From: Ignavibacteriales bacterium
GTDB lineage: Bacteria > Bacteroidota > Ignavibacteria > Ignavibacteriales > Melioribacteraceae
Assembly: GCA_020059785.1 (NCBI GenBank)
Contig: JAGVBL010000194.1
Coordinates: 1-7,387 of the forward strand
Direction: 5' to 3'
Length of the DNA: 7,387 nt
The position numbers and the translations under genes are program-made. Positions 1 to 5,444 of the stretch are shown one piece after another. The notes beneath the pieces were generated by a model that had not been told where the DNA came from, made no database searches, and saw nothing but the letters and a program-made list of their open reading frames with translations. How positions within the stretch are numbered: the stretch's first letter is position 1; every line of letters begins with the position of its first letter.

Positions 1-330
1 AATGAATTTTTTTACCGGATCAGTCCATTTTACTTTTCCTTCATCCACAAGCATTCCCATTAAAAGAGCAGTTAAATTTTTTGTAATAGATGCCGCTTGA
101 AAAAGTGTATGTTCATTAACAGCATCCGCTTCGCCTATCTTTTTTACTCCGTAACCTTTTGAAAATATTATTGAGTCATCCTTAACAACAGCAATAGAAA
201 GTCCGGGAAGTTTATTCTCAATCATCACATGATTTATAAATGCATCAATATCTTTCGATGGAAAATTTTGTGCGGAAGCAGGTGTCTGAAAAACAATAAT
301 AGTGAACAAGAGTAACACAAATGTTTTCAT
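1..330 (-). CDS. Secreted serine hydrolase of the class C beta-lactamase / penicillin-binding-protein-like family, N-terminal part only
   Basis: The first 110 residues of a longer protein are visible; the rest lies beyond the left edge. Residues 1-20 form a signal peptide (MKT, a hydrophobic core, then PASA before Gln21), so the enzyme should be periplasmic or secreted. After it come ENKLPGLSIAVVKD (about 38-51), a repeated FSKGYG-type strand (56-61) and AASITK (79-84), whose Ser81-x-x-Lys84 is the nucleophile/general-base pair of this family. DEGKVKWTDPVKKF (96-109) is the usual segment after the SxxK helix. The Tyr-x-Asn and KTG/HxG motifs would lie outside the window. Members include D-Ala-D-Ala peptidases, esterases and AmpC-type beta-lactamases, and the subtype cannot be told here. 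The ribosome site is weak (GAG about 10 bases before the ATG). It is the last gene of the same-strand run. Confidence 0.88.
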   Translation of the reverse strand, partial: MKTFVLLLFTIIVFQTPASAQNFPSKDIDAFINHVMIENKLPGLSIAVVKDDSIIFSKGYGVKKIGEADAVNEHTLFQAASITKNLTALLMGMLVDEGKVKWTDPVKKFI

Positions 331-342
331 TTCAATTCTCGT

Positions 343-372
343 TTTTACTAGAGTCAAAAATTTTTAGTAAAA
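343..372. promoter_or_regulatory. Dyad just upstream of the serine hydrolase start
   Basis: TTTTACTA (343-350) and TAGTAAAA (365-372) are perfect inverted repeats of 8 bases separated by 14 bases. The pair ends 12 bases before the ATG at 330. In the minus-strand transcript it could form a weak A/U-rich hairpin next to the weak ribosome site, or as DNA it could be an operator. The rest of the gap (373-421) holds a TAATATATTA palindrome at 386-395 and nothing else I can name. The AT-richness makes chance a serious alternative. Confidence 0.3.
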
Positions 373-421
373 CTATATGTCGTTCTAATATATTAACCGG
401 CGCATTATCTCCAGAGTGATA

Positions 422-919
422 TCAAAGCTTGCTCGTGTCTGGTCGATGAACAGCATGCACATATATGTTTTTCCACTCACCGTTGATGCGCTTTGCAATG
501 AAAGTTACATCACCAGTCCAGCGGGTTTTAACGCCGCATGTGTCAATTTGAATTTGATGAAACGGCATAAGAGCAATTGCTAGGTCGGAAGATAGTACGC
601 GCACATACGCCGTATCCCACTTAGTTGGAACGCTTTTAAGTAACTTGAATCCTTCGCGTTCTGCATTGACAAATTCCTCATAATTATAAATCTCACCGTC
701 CAAGCAAGCAAGAAATTCAGGCGATGAGTTGAAGAGTGCAATAACCCCATCAACGTCATGTCCGTTAACAGCTTTTAGTTGGGTGTCCAACAATGATAAT
801 ACTGATTCTTTAACCGCTTGCTGGTCTGATTCTGGCGACCGCGTGCAGCTAAGAAAAAGTGTGCTAATCGTAAAAATTACACACACTAAGACGAAGAAAT
901 ATCTCGAGTTAGTTTTCAT
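422..919 (-). CDS. NTF2-like (DUF4440/SnoaL-type) lipoprotein
   Basis: A 165-residue protein with a lipoprotein signal: a charged start, a hydrophobic core at 7-22 and Cys25 as the likely lipidated residue (LFLSC, an imperfect lipobox with Phe at -3). The mature part reads as one NTF2-like cone-shaped domain. A helix with AVKESVLSLLDTQLKAVNGHDVDGV (about 35-59) leads to SPEFLACLDG (66-75), a second helix (80-95), then strands around YVRVLSSDLAIALM (105-118), TGDVTFIAKRINGEWK (135-150) and a final strand with HAVHRP. The -NGEWK-x-IYVH- ending is typical of DUF4440-type domains. These domains bind small molecules, and some act as cyclases or isomerases; no specific activity can be assigned. A strong AAAGGAG precedes the ATG. 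It lies downstream of the membrane protein at 1028-1567, with a 108-base gap that holds two palindromes. By eye its codons look more GC-rich than its neighbours'. Confidence 0.75.
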   Translation of the reverse strand: MKTNSRYFFVLVCVIFTISTLFLSCTRSPESDQQAVKESVLSLLDTQLKAVNGHDVDGVIALFNSSPEFLACLDGEIYNYEEFVNAEREGFKLLKSVPTKWDTAYVRVLSSDLAIALMPFHQIQIDTCGVKTRWTGDVTFIAKRINGEWKNIYVHAVHRPDTSKL

Positions 920-950
920 GACAATCTCCTTTTACAGTTATTTATTTTGG

Positions 951-985
951 CTGTTAAGAACTTTCCGTGATAAAATGATTATATG
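951..985. repeat. Intergenic palindromic element A, copy 1 (degenerate)
   Basis: Begins CTGTTAAGAAC and runs through TTTCCGTGATA into an AT-rich tail (ATGATTATATG). It aligns with the other A copies at 2716, 3361, 6392 and 7031, and most closely with the 3361 copy (CTGTTAA start, TGAyA middle, ATTATAT end). The right arm is decayed, so the dyad is poor here. It ends where hairpin B (984-1011) begins. Confidence 0.5.
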
Positions 986-1011
986 TCGTCAAGGAATTGT
1001 CCTTGACGACA
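984..1011. repeat. Palindromic element B, copy 1: perfect 12-bp hairpin after a stop codon
   Basis: TGTCGTCAAGGA (984-995) and TCCTTGACGACA (1000-1011) are perfect inverted repeats around the 4-base loop ATTG. On the minus strand the hairpin begins 16 bases after the stop of the membrane-protein gene (1028). No proper U-run follows on the minus strand (TATAATCATTTT), so it is not a textbook Rho-independent terminator. It could still act as an mRNA 3'-end or processing stem. A related copy lies at 2766-2789, also just after a stop codon. Confidence 0.75.
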
Positions 1012-1027
1012 ATGAATGAACCTTATT

Positions 1028-1567
1028 CTATTTTGTCTTTTTAAAATCAATAATTGTTGACGCTCCATAAATTCCGGCAAGTATGGCTGTAATTAAAAAT
1101 AAGTAAGCCAGTACTTGCATTAAGAAAGCGACATTAAAAAAGTTTGCAATTGATCCGGCAAGGAATGCTAACCAAAGACCAAGGAAAAATAGTTTGCGGA
1201 ATAAGTTCCCTTTTAAAGATGCAAGCCACAATATGAAGAGGACTATAGTTACCAGCAAGCAGATCCAGCCATCTAAAATGAAGGTATTTGTGTTCGATGC
1301 AAGGTTTGGAAACCAAAGAAATCTCAGCATGAACCCTGTCCAAAAGGTTCCAAGAAATATGAATAGCGTGCTGTCAAGTTTATCAGCATTTGGCAGTGCG
1401 AATAAACCAATAACAACAAGCAGCAGACAGTGAACCAAGACAATTGTAACCCAGTCTTGTATTACTACTTCGTACCAGCCGCCGAATATTATTGCGGTAA
1501 AAAAGAGCGATACGAAAAGCGCCATATAACCAACCGTAATAGCGCCCGGAAATTTGCTTTCGTTCAT
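1028..1567 (-). CDS. Six-helix inner-membrane protein resembling the GPR1/FUN34/YaaH (acetate uptake) family
   Basis: A 179-residue, very hydrophobic protein. Six membrane segments can be drawn at about 12-30, 39-58, 66-85, 97-117, 122-142 and 147-168, with short loops and a basic C-terminus (DFKKTK). The size and spacing match the AceTr (GPR1/FUN34/YaaH) family. Several stretches are reminiscent of it: FLGTFWTGFM (around 71-80) resembles the family's YGaFWlsf, and the fourth helix is followed by a short polar turn and LFRKLFFLGLWLAFLAGSIAN. The last helix ends in a GIYGAS-like stretch. The N-terminal hallmark NPAPLG is absent: the same place reads KFPGAITVG. Transport of acetate or another small molecule is therefore only an inference, and a generic DUF membrane protein is the alternative. 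A strong AGAGGAG precedes the ATG. It follows the SnoaL lipoprotein at 1632-2171 after a 64-base gap. Confidence 0.6.
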   Translation of the reverse strand: MNESKFPGAITVGYMALFVSLFFTAIIFGGWYEVVIQDWVTIVLVHCLLLVVIGLFALPNADKLDSTLFIFLGTFWTGFMLRFLWFPNLASNTNTFILDGWICLLVTIVLFILWLASLKGNLFRKLFFLGLWLAFLAGSIANFFNVAFLMQVLAYLFLITAILAGIYGASTIIDFKKTK

Positions 1568-1604
1568 AGCTTTCTCCTCTTAGTTATTAATAATGATATT
1601 TTGC

Positions 1605-1626
1605 ACAACAACTATTACGCTGTTGT
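1605..1626. other. Short hairpin between the SnoaL lipoprotein and the membrane protein
   Basis: ACAACA (1605-1610) and TGTTGT (1621-1626) form a 6-bp stem with a 10-base loop. On the minus strand it starts 5 bases after the stop of the gene ending at 1632. The stem is short and AT-rich, so it is a weak candidate for a processing or attenuation stem; the rest of the 64-base gap is only the ribosome site. Confidence 0.25.
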
Positions 1627-1631
1627 AAAAC

Positions 1632-2171
1632 TTATTTTTTTGCTTTAGCCGGCTTGAGTTCCATGCCCATCTGCAGCATAGTTGCAAGGTTGTCTGAGAT
1701 TACCCACCAATTCTTAACTTTTCCATTTGCCATTGTAATAACAGAAACAACCGTCTCAACCACAGGTTTGCCGGTAGGGAGAATGCCTTGATATTGATTT
1801 TTAAAAGTTCCTTGTCCTTTTGTTTTTACCATCAATCGGTTACCCTCTGCAATTATATCTTCAACATGGTGAATGTAATCCGGTAATGATGCATAGCTTG
1901 TTTTAATATCTTCAATAAGGTCTTCTTGTTTCCATGGTTGGTTTAACCCTGCTGCTTCGAGCGTGAAATCATCAGCCAGATAACTTTTGATTTTGTCAAA
2001 ATCATTCTTATCAACAGCGGCAAAAAGATTGCGGACAATTTCTTTATTCTGTTCTTGCGTTTGAGCGTTGGCTTTGAACTTCTCCAATTCCGATTTGTCT
2101 GTGCAACCAATGGCGAGACAAATTATTAATGTCAGTAAAACGATACTTAGATAATTAAAATGTTTTTTCAT
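1632..2171 (-). CDS. SnoaL-like (ester-cyclase type) lipoprotein, paralogue of the gene at 2800-3342
   Basis: A 179-residue protein with a lipoprotein signal ending in LAIGC (Cys23), followed by a polar coiled segment (ELEKFKANAQTQEQNKE). The mature domain looks like the SnoaL-like polyketide-cyclase/ester-cyclase branch of the NTF2 fold: a helix with LFAAVDKNDFDKIKSYLADD (49-68), ASLPDYIHHVEDIIAEGNR (94-112), then GTFKNQYQGILPTGKPV (121-137), the family's GThxGxxxGixPTGK signature. It ends with NGKVKNWWVISDNLATMLQMG (149-169). Asp160 in WxxxD sits where the catalytic acid/base Asp is expected in SnoaL-type cyclases, and His101/His102 are further candidates. The substrate is unknown. Start: ATG after AGGAG. 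It begins 15 bases after the stop of the DUF4440 gene at 2187, so the two are probably co-translated. Confidence 0.82.
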   Translation of the reverse strand: MKKHFNYLSIVLLTLIICLAIGCTDKSELEKFKANAQTQEQNKEIVRNLFAAVDKNDFDKIKSYLADDFTLEAAGLNQPWKQEDLIEDIKTSYASLPDYIHHVEDIIAEGNRLMVKTKGQGTFKNQYQGILPTGKPVVETVVSVITMANGKVKNWWVISDNLATMLQMGMELKPAKAKK

Positions 2172-2186
2172 TTCCTTCTCCTACAT

Positions 2187-2687
2187 TTATTTATTAGCAG
2201 CTTGCACTACCGGCGGAAGAGAAGACTCGCTCTGATAAATTACTTTCCATTCTTCGTTAATCTTTTGGAACAAGAATGATACAGCGTCGGTGTTATAAGT
2301 TATAAGACTGCCATCCTTCATATTTGCCTCTGATTTACCCAGCCATAAGCACAATACAATATCTTTCTTAAGAATCCGATATTCTTCCCTTGCTGTAATT
2401 ATTTTCAAAGCACCGAATGTTTTGTATACTTCTTCAAAGGTTTTTTTTAAATCCTTTTGTTCGATTGTAGTTCCATCTGCATTTACATAAATAAAGTCAG
2501 GCGAATCCCAATAATACTTTAGCATAGCTTCCATATTTAGTTGCTCATAGCTAGTTACCATATTGGCAAATACAGCGGACACTTCCTTTTTAATTTGGTC
2601 TTTGTCTTGTTGGGTTAACTCTTCCTTTGGTGTACATGAAGCAAAGAATGTAAAAAATAATACAACGATAAAAATTTTTGTTTTCAT
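2187..2687 (-). CDS. DUF4440-type NTF2-like lipoprotein, close paralogue of the gene at 4937-5431
   Basis: A 166-residue protein with a lipoprotein signal ending FFASC (Cys18) and then TPKEELTQQDKDQIKKE. The single NTF2-like domain shows KYYWDSPDFIYVNADGT (57-73), KIITAREEYRI (95-105), a strand with VLCLW, and FQKINEEWKVIYQSESSLPPV. The -EWKV-x-Y-x-S- ending is typical of DUF4440. Aligned by hand with the product of 4937-5431, about 93 of 166 positions are identical (roughly 56%), including the signal peptide and the C-terminal SxxLPPVV. This points to a duplication. Function is unknown; ligand binding or a cyclase/isomerase-like reaction in the envelope is possible. A strong AAGGAG precedes the ATG. 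Element A copy 2 lies upstream, and the SnoaL gene follows after only 15 bases. Confidence 0.82.
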   Translation of the reverse strand: MKTKIFIVVLFFTFFASCTPKEELTQQDKDQIKKEVSAVFANMVTSYEQLNMEAMLKYYWDSPDFIYVNADGTTIEQKDLKKTFEEVYKTFGALKIITAREEYRILKKDIVLCLWLGKSEANMKDGSLITYNTDAVSFLFQKINEEWKVIYQSESSLPPVVQAANK

Positions 2688-2715
2688 GATAAGCTCCTTA
2701 GTTATTATTCTACGG

Positions 2716-2750
2716 CTGTAAAGAACCGTCTCTTAACAGCACAATTAATT
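2716..2750. repeat. Intergenic palindromic element A, copy 2
   Basis: CTGTAAAGAACCG, then TCTCTTAACAG and CACAATTAATT. TGTAAAGA pairs imperfectly with TCTTAACA. The copy shares the preceding TTCTACGG and following CAGCACAA with the copy at 6392, so the homology with that one extends over nearly 40 bases. It lies 29 bases upstream of the start codon at 2687 (minus strand). Confidence 0.65.
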
Positions 2751-2765
2751 ATTCAGCTACTTATA

Positions 2766-2789
2766 TCGTCAAGGAGAGGTCATTGACGA
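2766..2789. repeat. Palindromic element B, copy 2: hairpin after a stop codon
   Basis: TCGTCAAGGA (2766-2775) pairs with TCATTGACGA (2780-2789) with a single G/A mismatch around the loop GAGG. It matches copy 1 at 984-1011 in both arms and in the flanking TATxTCGTCAAGGA and GACGACAATGA, but the loops differ (ATTG against GAGG). On the minus strand it starts 10 bases after the stop of the gene ending at 2800, as copy 1 does for its gene. Confidence 0.65.
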
Positions 2790-2799
2790 CAATGATATT

Positions 2800-3342
2800 T
2801 TATTTTTTATCTTTAGCCCGTCGTAGCTCCATACCAAGCTGGGTCATCATTCCAAGTTCATCTTCTACAGCCCAGAAGTTTTTTAATTTACCATCGGCGA
2901 ACTGAAAAATTTGAATCCCTTTATATTTGAATTGAGCGCCGTTTGGTTTTATACCAGTAAATTCTTCCTTAAAGGTGCCGGTATAAGTAATCTGCACAAC
3001 GACTTTGTCATCCACAGCGAATATATCGTCTATATTGTGTTTGTAATCCGGGAAAGAGGTATAGAACATTTTGATTAGCGGTTCAATATCATTAAATGAT
3101 ATTGGATCGCCCGATTCGTAAAAAATAATTTTTGAATTCGGATCAGTTGTCATAGCTTTAAGTGAATCTATATTCACAGCATCAAGGTATTCGTAGAATT
3201 GTTTTGTCAGTTCGATGTTGGATGCTTTTAGCGATTCGGCTTGTCTGAATTTTTCGAGTTCTTCATTTGTTTGGCAGCCGGAGGTGAGGCACATAATAGC
3301 AACCAGTGTTATTATACTTAAAAACTTAAGAGCTGCTTTCAT
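2800..3342 (-). CDS. SnoaL-like (ester-cyclase type) lipoprotein, paralogue of the gene at 1632-2171
   Basis: A 180-residue protein with a lipoprotein signal ending LTSGC (Cys23), followed, as in its paralogue, by ELEKF. The mature SnoaL-like domain has the helix LTKQFYEYLDAVNIDSLKAM (45-64), TSFPDYKHNIDDIFAVDDKVVV (95-116), GTFKEEFTGIKPNG (122-135), IQIFQFADGKLKNFWAVEDELG (143-164) and the C-terminal LGMELRRAKDKK. The GTFxxxxxGIxPxG motif and Asp161 in WxxxD match the 1632-2171 product, as does the LGMEL-x-x-AK-x-KK tail, so the two are clearly related though much diverged. His102 is the counterpart of that protein's histidine pair. The predicted role is binding or aldol/cyclase-type chemistry on an unknown compound at the membrane surface. 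The ribosome site is CGGAG. The MBL-fold hydrolase gene is 54 bases upstream. Confidence 0.82.
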   Translation of the reverse strand: MKAALKFLSIITLVAIMCLTSGCQTNEELEKFRQAESLKASNIELTKQFYEYLDAVNIDSLKAMTTDPNSKIIFYESGDPISFNDIEPLIKMFYTSFPDYKHNIDDIFAVDDKVVVQITYTGTFKEEFTGIKPNGAQFKYKGIQIFQFADGKLKNFWAVEDELGMMTQLGMELRRAKDKK

Positions 3343-3360
3343 TTTTTACTCCGTGTTTAA

Positions 3361-3396
3361 CTGTTAAAACCATTTCTTGACATTGCAATTATTATA
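3361..3396. repeat. Intergenic palindromic element A, copy 3
   Basis: CTGTTAAAACC, ATTTCTTGACA, then TTGCAATTATTATA. It has the right arm TTTCTTGACA of the best copy (7031) and a left arm with one base deleted (AAAACC for AAGAACC). It fills almost the whole gap between the hydrolase stop (3397) and the SnoaL lipoprotein ribosome site. Confidence 0.55.
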
Positions 3397-4317
3397 TCAG
3401 TGTTTAATAAGTTCATAGTATGTTGTATAAATAAAAAGTTTTGGGTTTAACCAGGATTTACCTCTTTTGTATAGGTCCGAAATTGATTCTGCAGCAACCA
3501 TTTCTTCTAAAGTTTTTCCTTGCTTAATAAGCTCTGCTATGCGTTCTTTAGAAGAAGCTAACATGTTTAGATATTCTAGTAGTTGATTGCGGTCAGACAA
3601 TGGACCATGACCCGGAACGATAATAGTTTTATCATCACACAGAGCAATTATTTTACTAACGGCGTCAAGGTAGCCGTTTATTGTTCCGCCACCAGCAAAA
3701 ATATCAATGACAGGAAATCCATTTGATAGGAATAGATCACCCGTATGGATAACATTTGCTTTTTTAAAACAGAATATCGCATCACAATCAGAGTGGGCTT
3801 GAGGAAAGTGAAAACACTTTATGGTGTCATCATTAAAATAGATTGTAAGAGAATCGGAAAAACAGATTTCGGGAAGAGCAGATTTACCATATGGTGAAAT
3901 TTTAGGCCACTTTGTGCCAAGTATTTCCGGCGGATTCCACTCTATTTTCATCCGCTTGCTTACATTGTTGTGTGCAATGACAACCGATTTTTTATTTACC
4001 AGTTTTTTATTGCCGCCGACGTGATCGAAATGAAAATGAGTGTTAAGAATAAATTTGATTGAATCAGCGGAAACTTCTTTAATCGCACTTTTTACTTGGT
4101 CTGCTTTATTTGATAATCCGGAATCAATAATTAATAAACCATCGCTGCCAACTGATACGGCAATATTGCATCCAAAGTTATCTATCAAATAAAGGCCGTC
4201 TGAAATCTTTTTAGGAGTTAATGAAGTGGTGTTTAAATTTTGAGCATAAGCGTGTTGCATAAAAACGAAAATGATGAGAAGGATATTTCGCCCGACCTTC
4301 CATTTAATATTTTTCAT
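3397..4317 (-). CDS. Secreted metallo-beta-lactamase-fold hydrolase
   Basis: A 306-residue protein with a Sec signal peptide (hydrophobic 11-20, AYA before Gln26). The MBL fold is plain: NIAVSVGSDGLLIIDSG (51-67), then HFHFDHVGG (94-102) giving His94, His96, Asp98 and His99 of the HxHxDH motif; His175 in PQAHSDCDAI; Asp194 in HTGDLF (191-196); and His237 in VPGHGP. These are the residues expected to hold two metal ions, usually zinc, in a hydrolytic site. The segment FLSNGFPVIDIFAGGGTINGYLDAV (196-220) is the form seen in secreted Bacteroidota MBL proteins of unknown substrate. Asp98-His99, rather than Asp-Arg/Asn, points to a general hydrolase or B3-like site, so beta-lactam hydrolysis should not be assumed. 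An AAGGAG lies about 8 bases before the ATG. The neighbours are a secreted beta-rich protein (49 bases upstream) and a SnoaL lipoprotein. Confidence 0.93.
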   Translation of the reverse strand: MKNIKWKVGRNILLIIFVFMQHAYAQNLNTTSLTPKKISDGLYLIDNFGCNIAVSVGSDGLLIIDSGLSNKADQVKSAIKEVSADSIKFILNTHFHFDHVGGNKKLVNKKSVVIAHNNVSKRMKIEWNPPEILGTKWPKISPYGKSALPEICFSDSLTIYFNDDTIKCFHFPQAHSDCDAIFCFKKANVIHTGDLFLSNGFPVIDIFAGGGTINGYLDAVSKIIALCDDKTIIVPGHGPLSDRNQLLEYLNMLASSKERIAELIKQGKTLEEMVAAESISDLYKRGKSWLNPKLFIYTTYYELIKH

Positions 4318-4366
4318 TTCTCCACTCCTTGTTTTTTATCAAAACATTTGAGCGACTATTAAGAAA

Positions 4367-4867
4367 TTATTTTGCAGTTCGTTTTAACACATAACTTTTT
4401 GAAATACCCGAGATCATATTAGTATCGGTTACATCAAGCACGTCTTCTGCCCGGAAATGTAAATTGGATTTAAGTATTATCTTCTGAGAATCGGTTTTGT
4501 CGTAAAGATATAAGAGAAGAGAGTTGGTCGAGCTAAACTCTCCCTGGTAAGGTAGAACTGTTCCGTCGGATAAAAGTTCGAACCAGGAAATTTTTCCAAG
4601 TCCTTGATCGTAGGCAATAAGACTCCACGCTTCCAAAAATGCTTTTCCATCAGCTGTTACCTTTGCGTACGAATACAATCCTTTGTTGTTGGCAATGGGA
4701 TTTCCTTGCCAAATTAAAAGAGTGTCATTTCCGCCGTACCCGCCTTCCCACGTTCCTTTAAACTGCATCAACAAAGAGTTTTGATCAAGGTTTCGCGTAG
4801 TGGTTTGTGCGGAAGCCGGCGTAAGACAAATAATAAAAAAGAATAAAAATAGTATGTAAGTTTTCAT
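4367..4867 (-). CDS. Small secreted beta-rich protein of unknown function (lipocalin-like / DUF1579-like)
   Basis: A 166-residue protein with a cleavable signal peptide (MKTYILFLFFFIICLTPASA before Gln21) and no lipobox. After a short linker the motif LLMQFKGTWEGGYGG (32-46) opens a chain of alternating strands: DTLLIWQGN, GLYSYAKVTADGKAFLEAWSLIAYD, GKISWFELLSDG, LPYQGEF, SLLLYLYD, KIILKSNLHF, ISKSYVLKR. Such a GxW start followed by a small up-and-down barrel is seen in lipocalin-like and DUF1579-like domains that measure or bind small ligands. I do not recognise a specific family, and the call rests on pattern alone. The signal peptide closely resembles that of the serine hydrolase at 1-330. 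CAGGAG precedes the ATG, and the MBL hydrolase follows 49 bases downstream. Confidence 0.72.
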   Translation of the reverse strand: MKTYILFLFFFIICLTPASAQTTTRNLDQNSLLMQFKGTWEGGYGGNDTLLIWQGNPIANNKGLYSYAKVTADGKAFLEAWSLIAYDQGLGKISWFELLSDGTVLPYQGEFSSTNSLLLYLYDKTDSQKIILKSNLHFRAEDVLDVTDTNMISGISKSYVLKRTAK

Positions 4868-4899
4868 TTTATACTCCTGATTTGTAAAACAATTTAACT

Positions 4900-4927
4900 G
4901 TAGAAACGCATGTTCATTCGTCTCTAC
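4900..4927. repeat. Palindrome of a third type (GTAGAnACG class) in the intergenic gap
   Basis: GTAGAAACGCATG (4900-4912) and CATTCGTCTCTAC (4915-4927) are inverted repeats with two mismatches and a 2-base centre. The GTAGAGACG/CGTCTCTAC form resembles dispersed palindromes seen in other AT-rich bacterial genomes, from memory and not checked. On the minus strand it begins 9 bases after the stop of the gene ending at 4937, the position used by the B hairpins after their genes, though its sequence is unrelated to them. Confidence 0.6.
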
Positions 4928-4936
4928 TATTAATAT

Positions 4937-5431
4937 TTATTTTTTAGCAGGAGTAACTACTGGCGGTAAACAAGAATCTGTTTGCCAAACAACTTTCCAC
5001 TCGTTATTGATTTTCTTAAAACCGAATGTTATGCTCTCGTTAAAAGCCATTATACCACCATCTTTTATTGATGCCTCGCCCGTTCCTTTCCATACATAAA
5101 GTACATTGTCTTTATTAATGAACCTGAATTCTTCTCTTGCGGTAATAATTTTCATAGATGTCATAGTTTTATACTGTTCTTCAATGCCTTTCTTAAAGCT
5201 TTGGTAATCGCTTAGTGTACCATCAAAGTTAATTGCGATGAAGTCAGTGGAATCCCAATAATATTTCATTATACCTTCAACATTTGCACTCTCATAATCC
5301 TTAATCATGTTGCTTACAAAAGTTGATAACTCGGTTTTAATCTGATCTTTTTCTTGTTGTGTTAATTCCTGCTTTGGCGTGCATGAAGCCAAGAATGCTA
5401 ATAAAACGACAATAAATAATTTTGTTTTCAT
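4937..5431 (-). CDS. DUF4440-type NTF2-like lipoprotein, close paralogue of the gene at 2187-2687
   Basis: A 164-residue protein with a canonical lipobox, LASC (Cys17), followed by TPKQELTQQEKDQIKTE, nearly the same as in its paralogue. The NTF2-like domain contains KYYWDSTDFIAINFDGT (56-72), MKIITAREEFRF, VLYVWKGTGEASIKDGG and KKINNEWKVVWQTDSCLPPVV. The blocks KYYWDS, KIITAREE and LPPVV are conserved in both copies, which suggests that they shape the pocket or surface. An extra Cys near the C-terminus (DSCLPP) replaces Ser. The start is tightly fixed: AAAGGAG lies in the 13-base gap after the alpha/beta hydrolase stop (5445), so the two are very likely translationally coupled. Its ligand or reaction is unknown. 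Confidence 0.82.
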   Translation of the reverse strand: MKTKLFIVVLLAFLASCTPKQELTQQEKDQIKTELSTFVSNMIKDYESANVEGIMKYYWDSTDFIAINFDGTLSDYQSFKKGIEEQYKTMTSMKIITAREEFRFINKDNVLYVWKGTGEASIKDGGIMAFNESITFGFKKINNEWKVVWQTDSCLPPVVTPAKK

Positions 5432-5444
5432 AAAGTCTCCTTTA

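Noticed and set aside
374..383. TATATGTCGT identical to the start of hairpin B at 980-989, as a third B copy
   Set aside because: Only ten bases match and the partner arm is missing; too little to separate a remnant from chance.
984..1011. Classical Rho-independent terminator
   Set aside because: The stem is good but no U-run follows on either strand; the minus-strand continuation is mixed A/U.
729..1019. Plus-strand open frame
   Set aside because: It is antisense to the lipoprotein signal region and the intergenic palindromes, has no ribosome site and resembles no protein family.
1134..1648. Open frames antisense to or out of frame with the membrane protein gene (1134-1343 minus, 1194-1433 plus, 1430-1648 plus)
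   Set aside because: They are shadows of a six-helix membrane gene with a good ribosome site, and show no protein-like pattern.
1..4317. Antibiotic-resistance cassette made of a serine beta-lactamase-like and an MBL-fold gene
   Set aside because: The two genes are 3 kb apart among lipoproteins, the MBL motif is the general HxHxDH type, and there is no integron, transposase or resistance partner.
4330..4346. TGTTTT/AAAACA 6-bp stem before the MBL hydrolase start
   Set aside because: It is very short, A/T only apart from one pair and overlaps the ribosome site; expected by chance in such AT-rich gaps.
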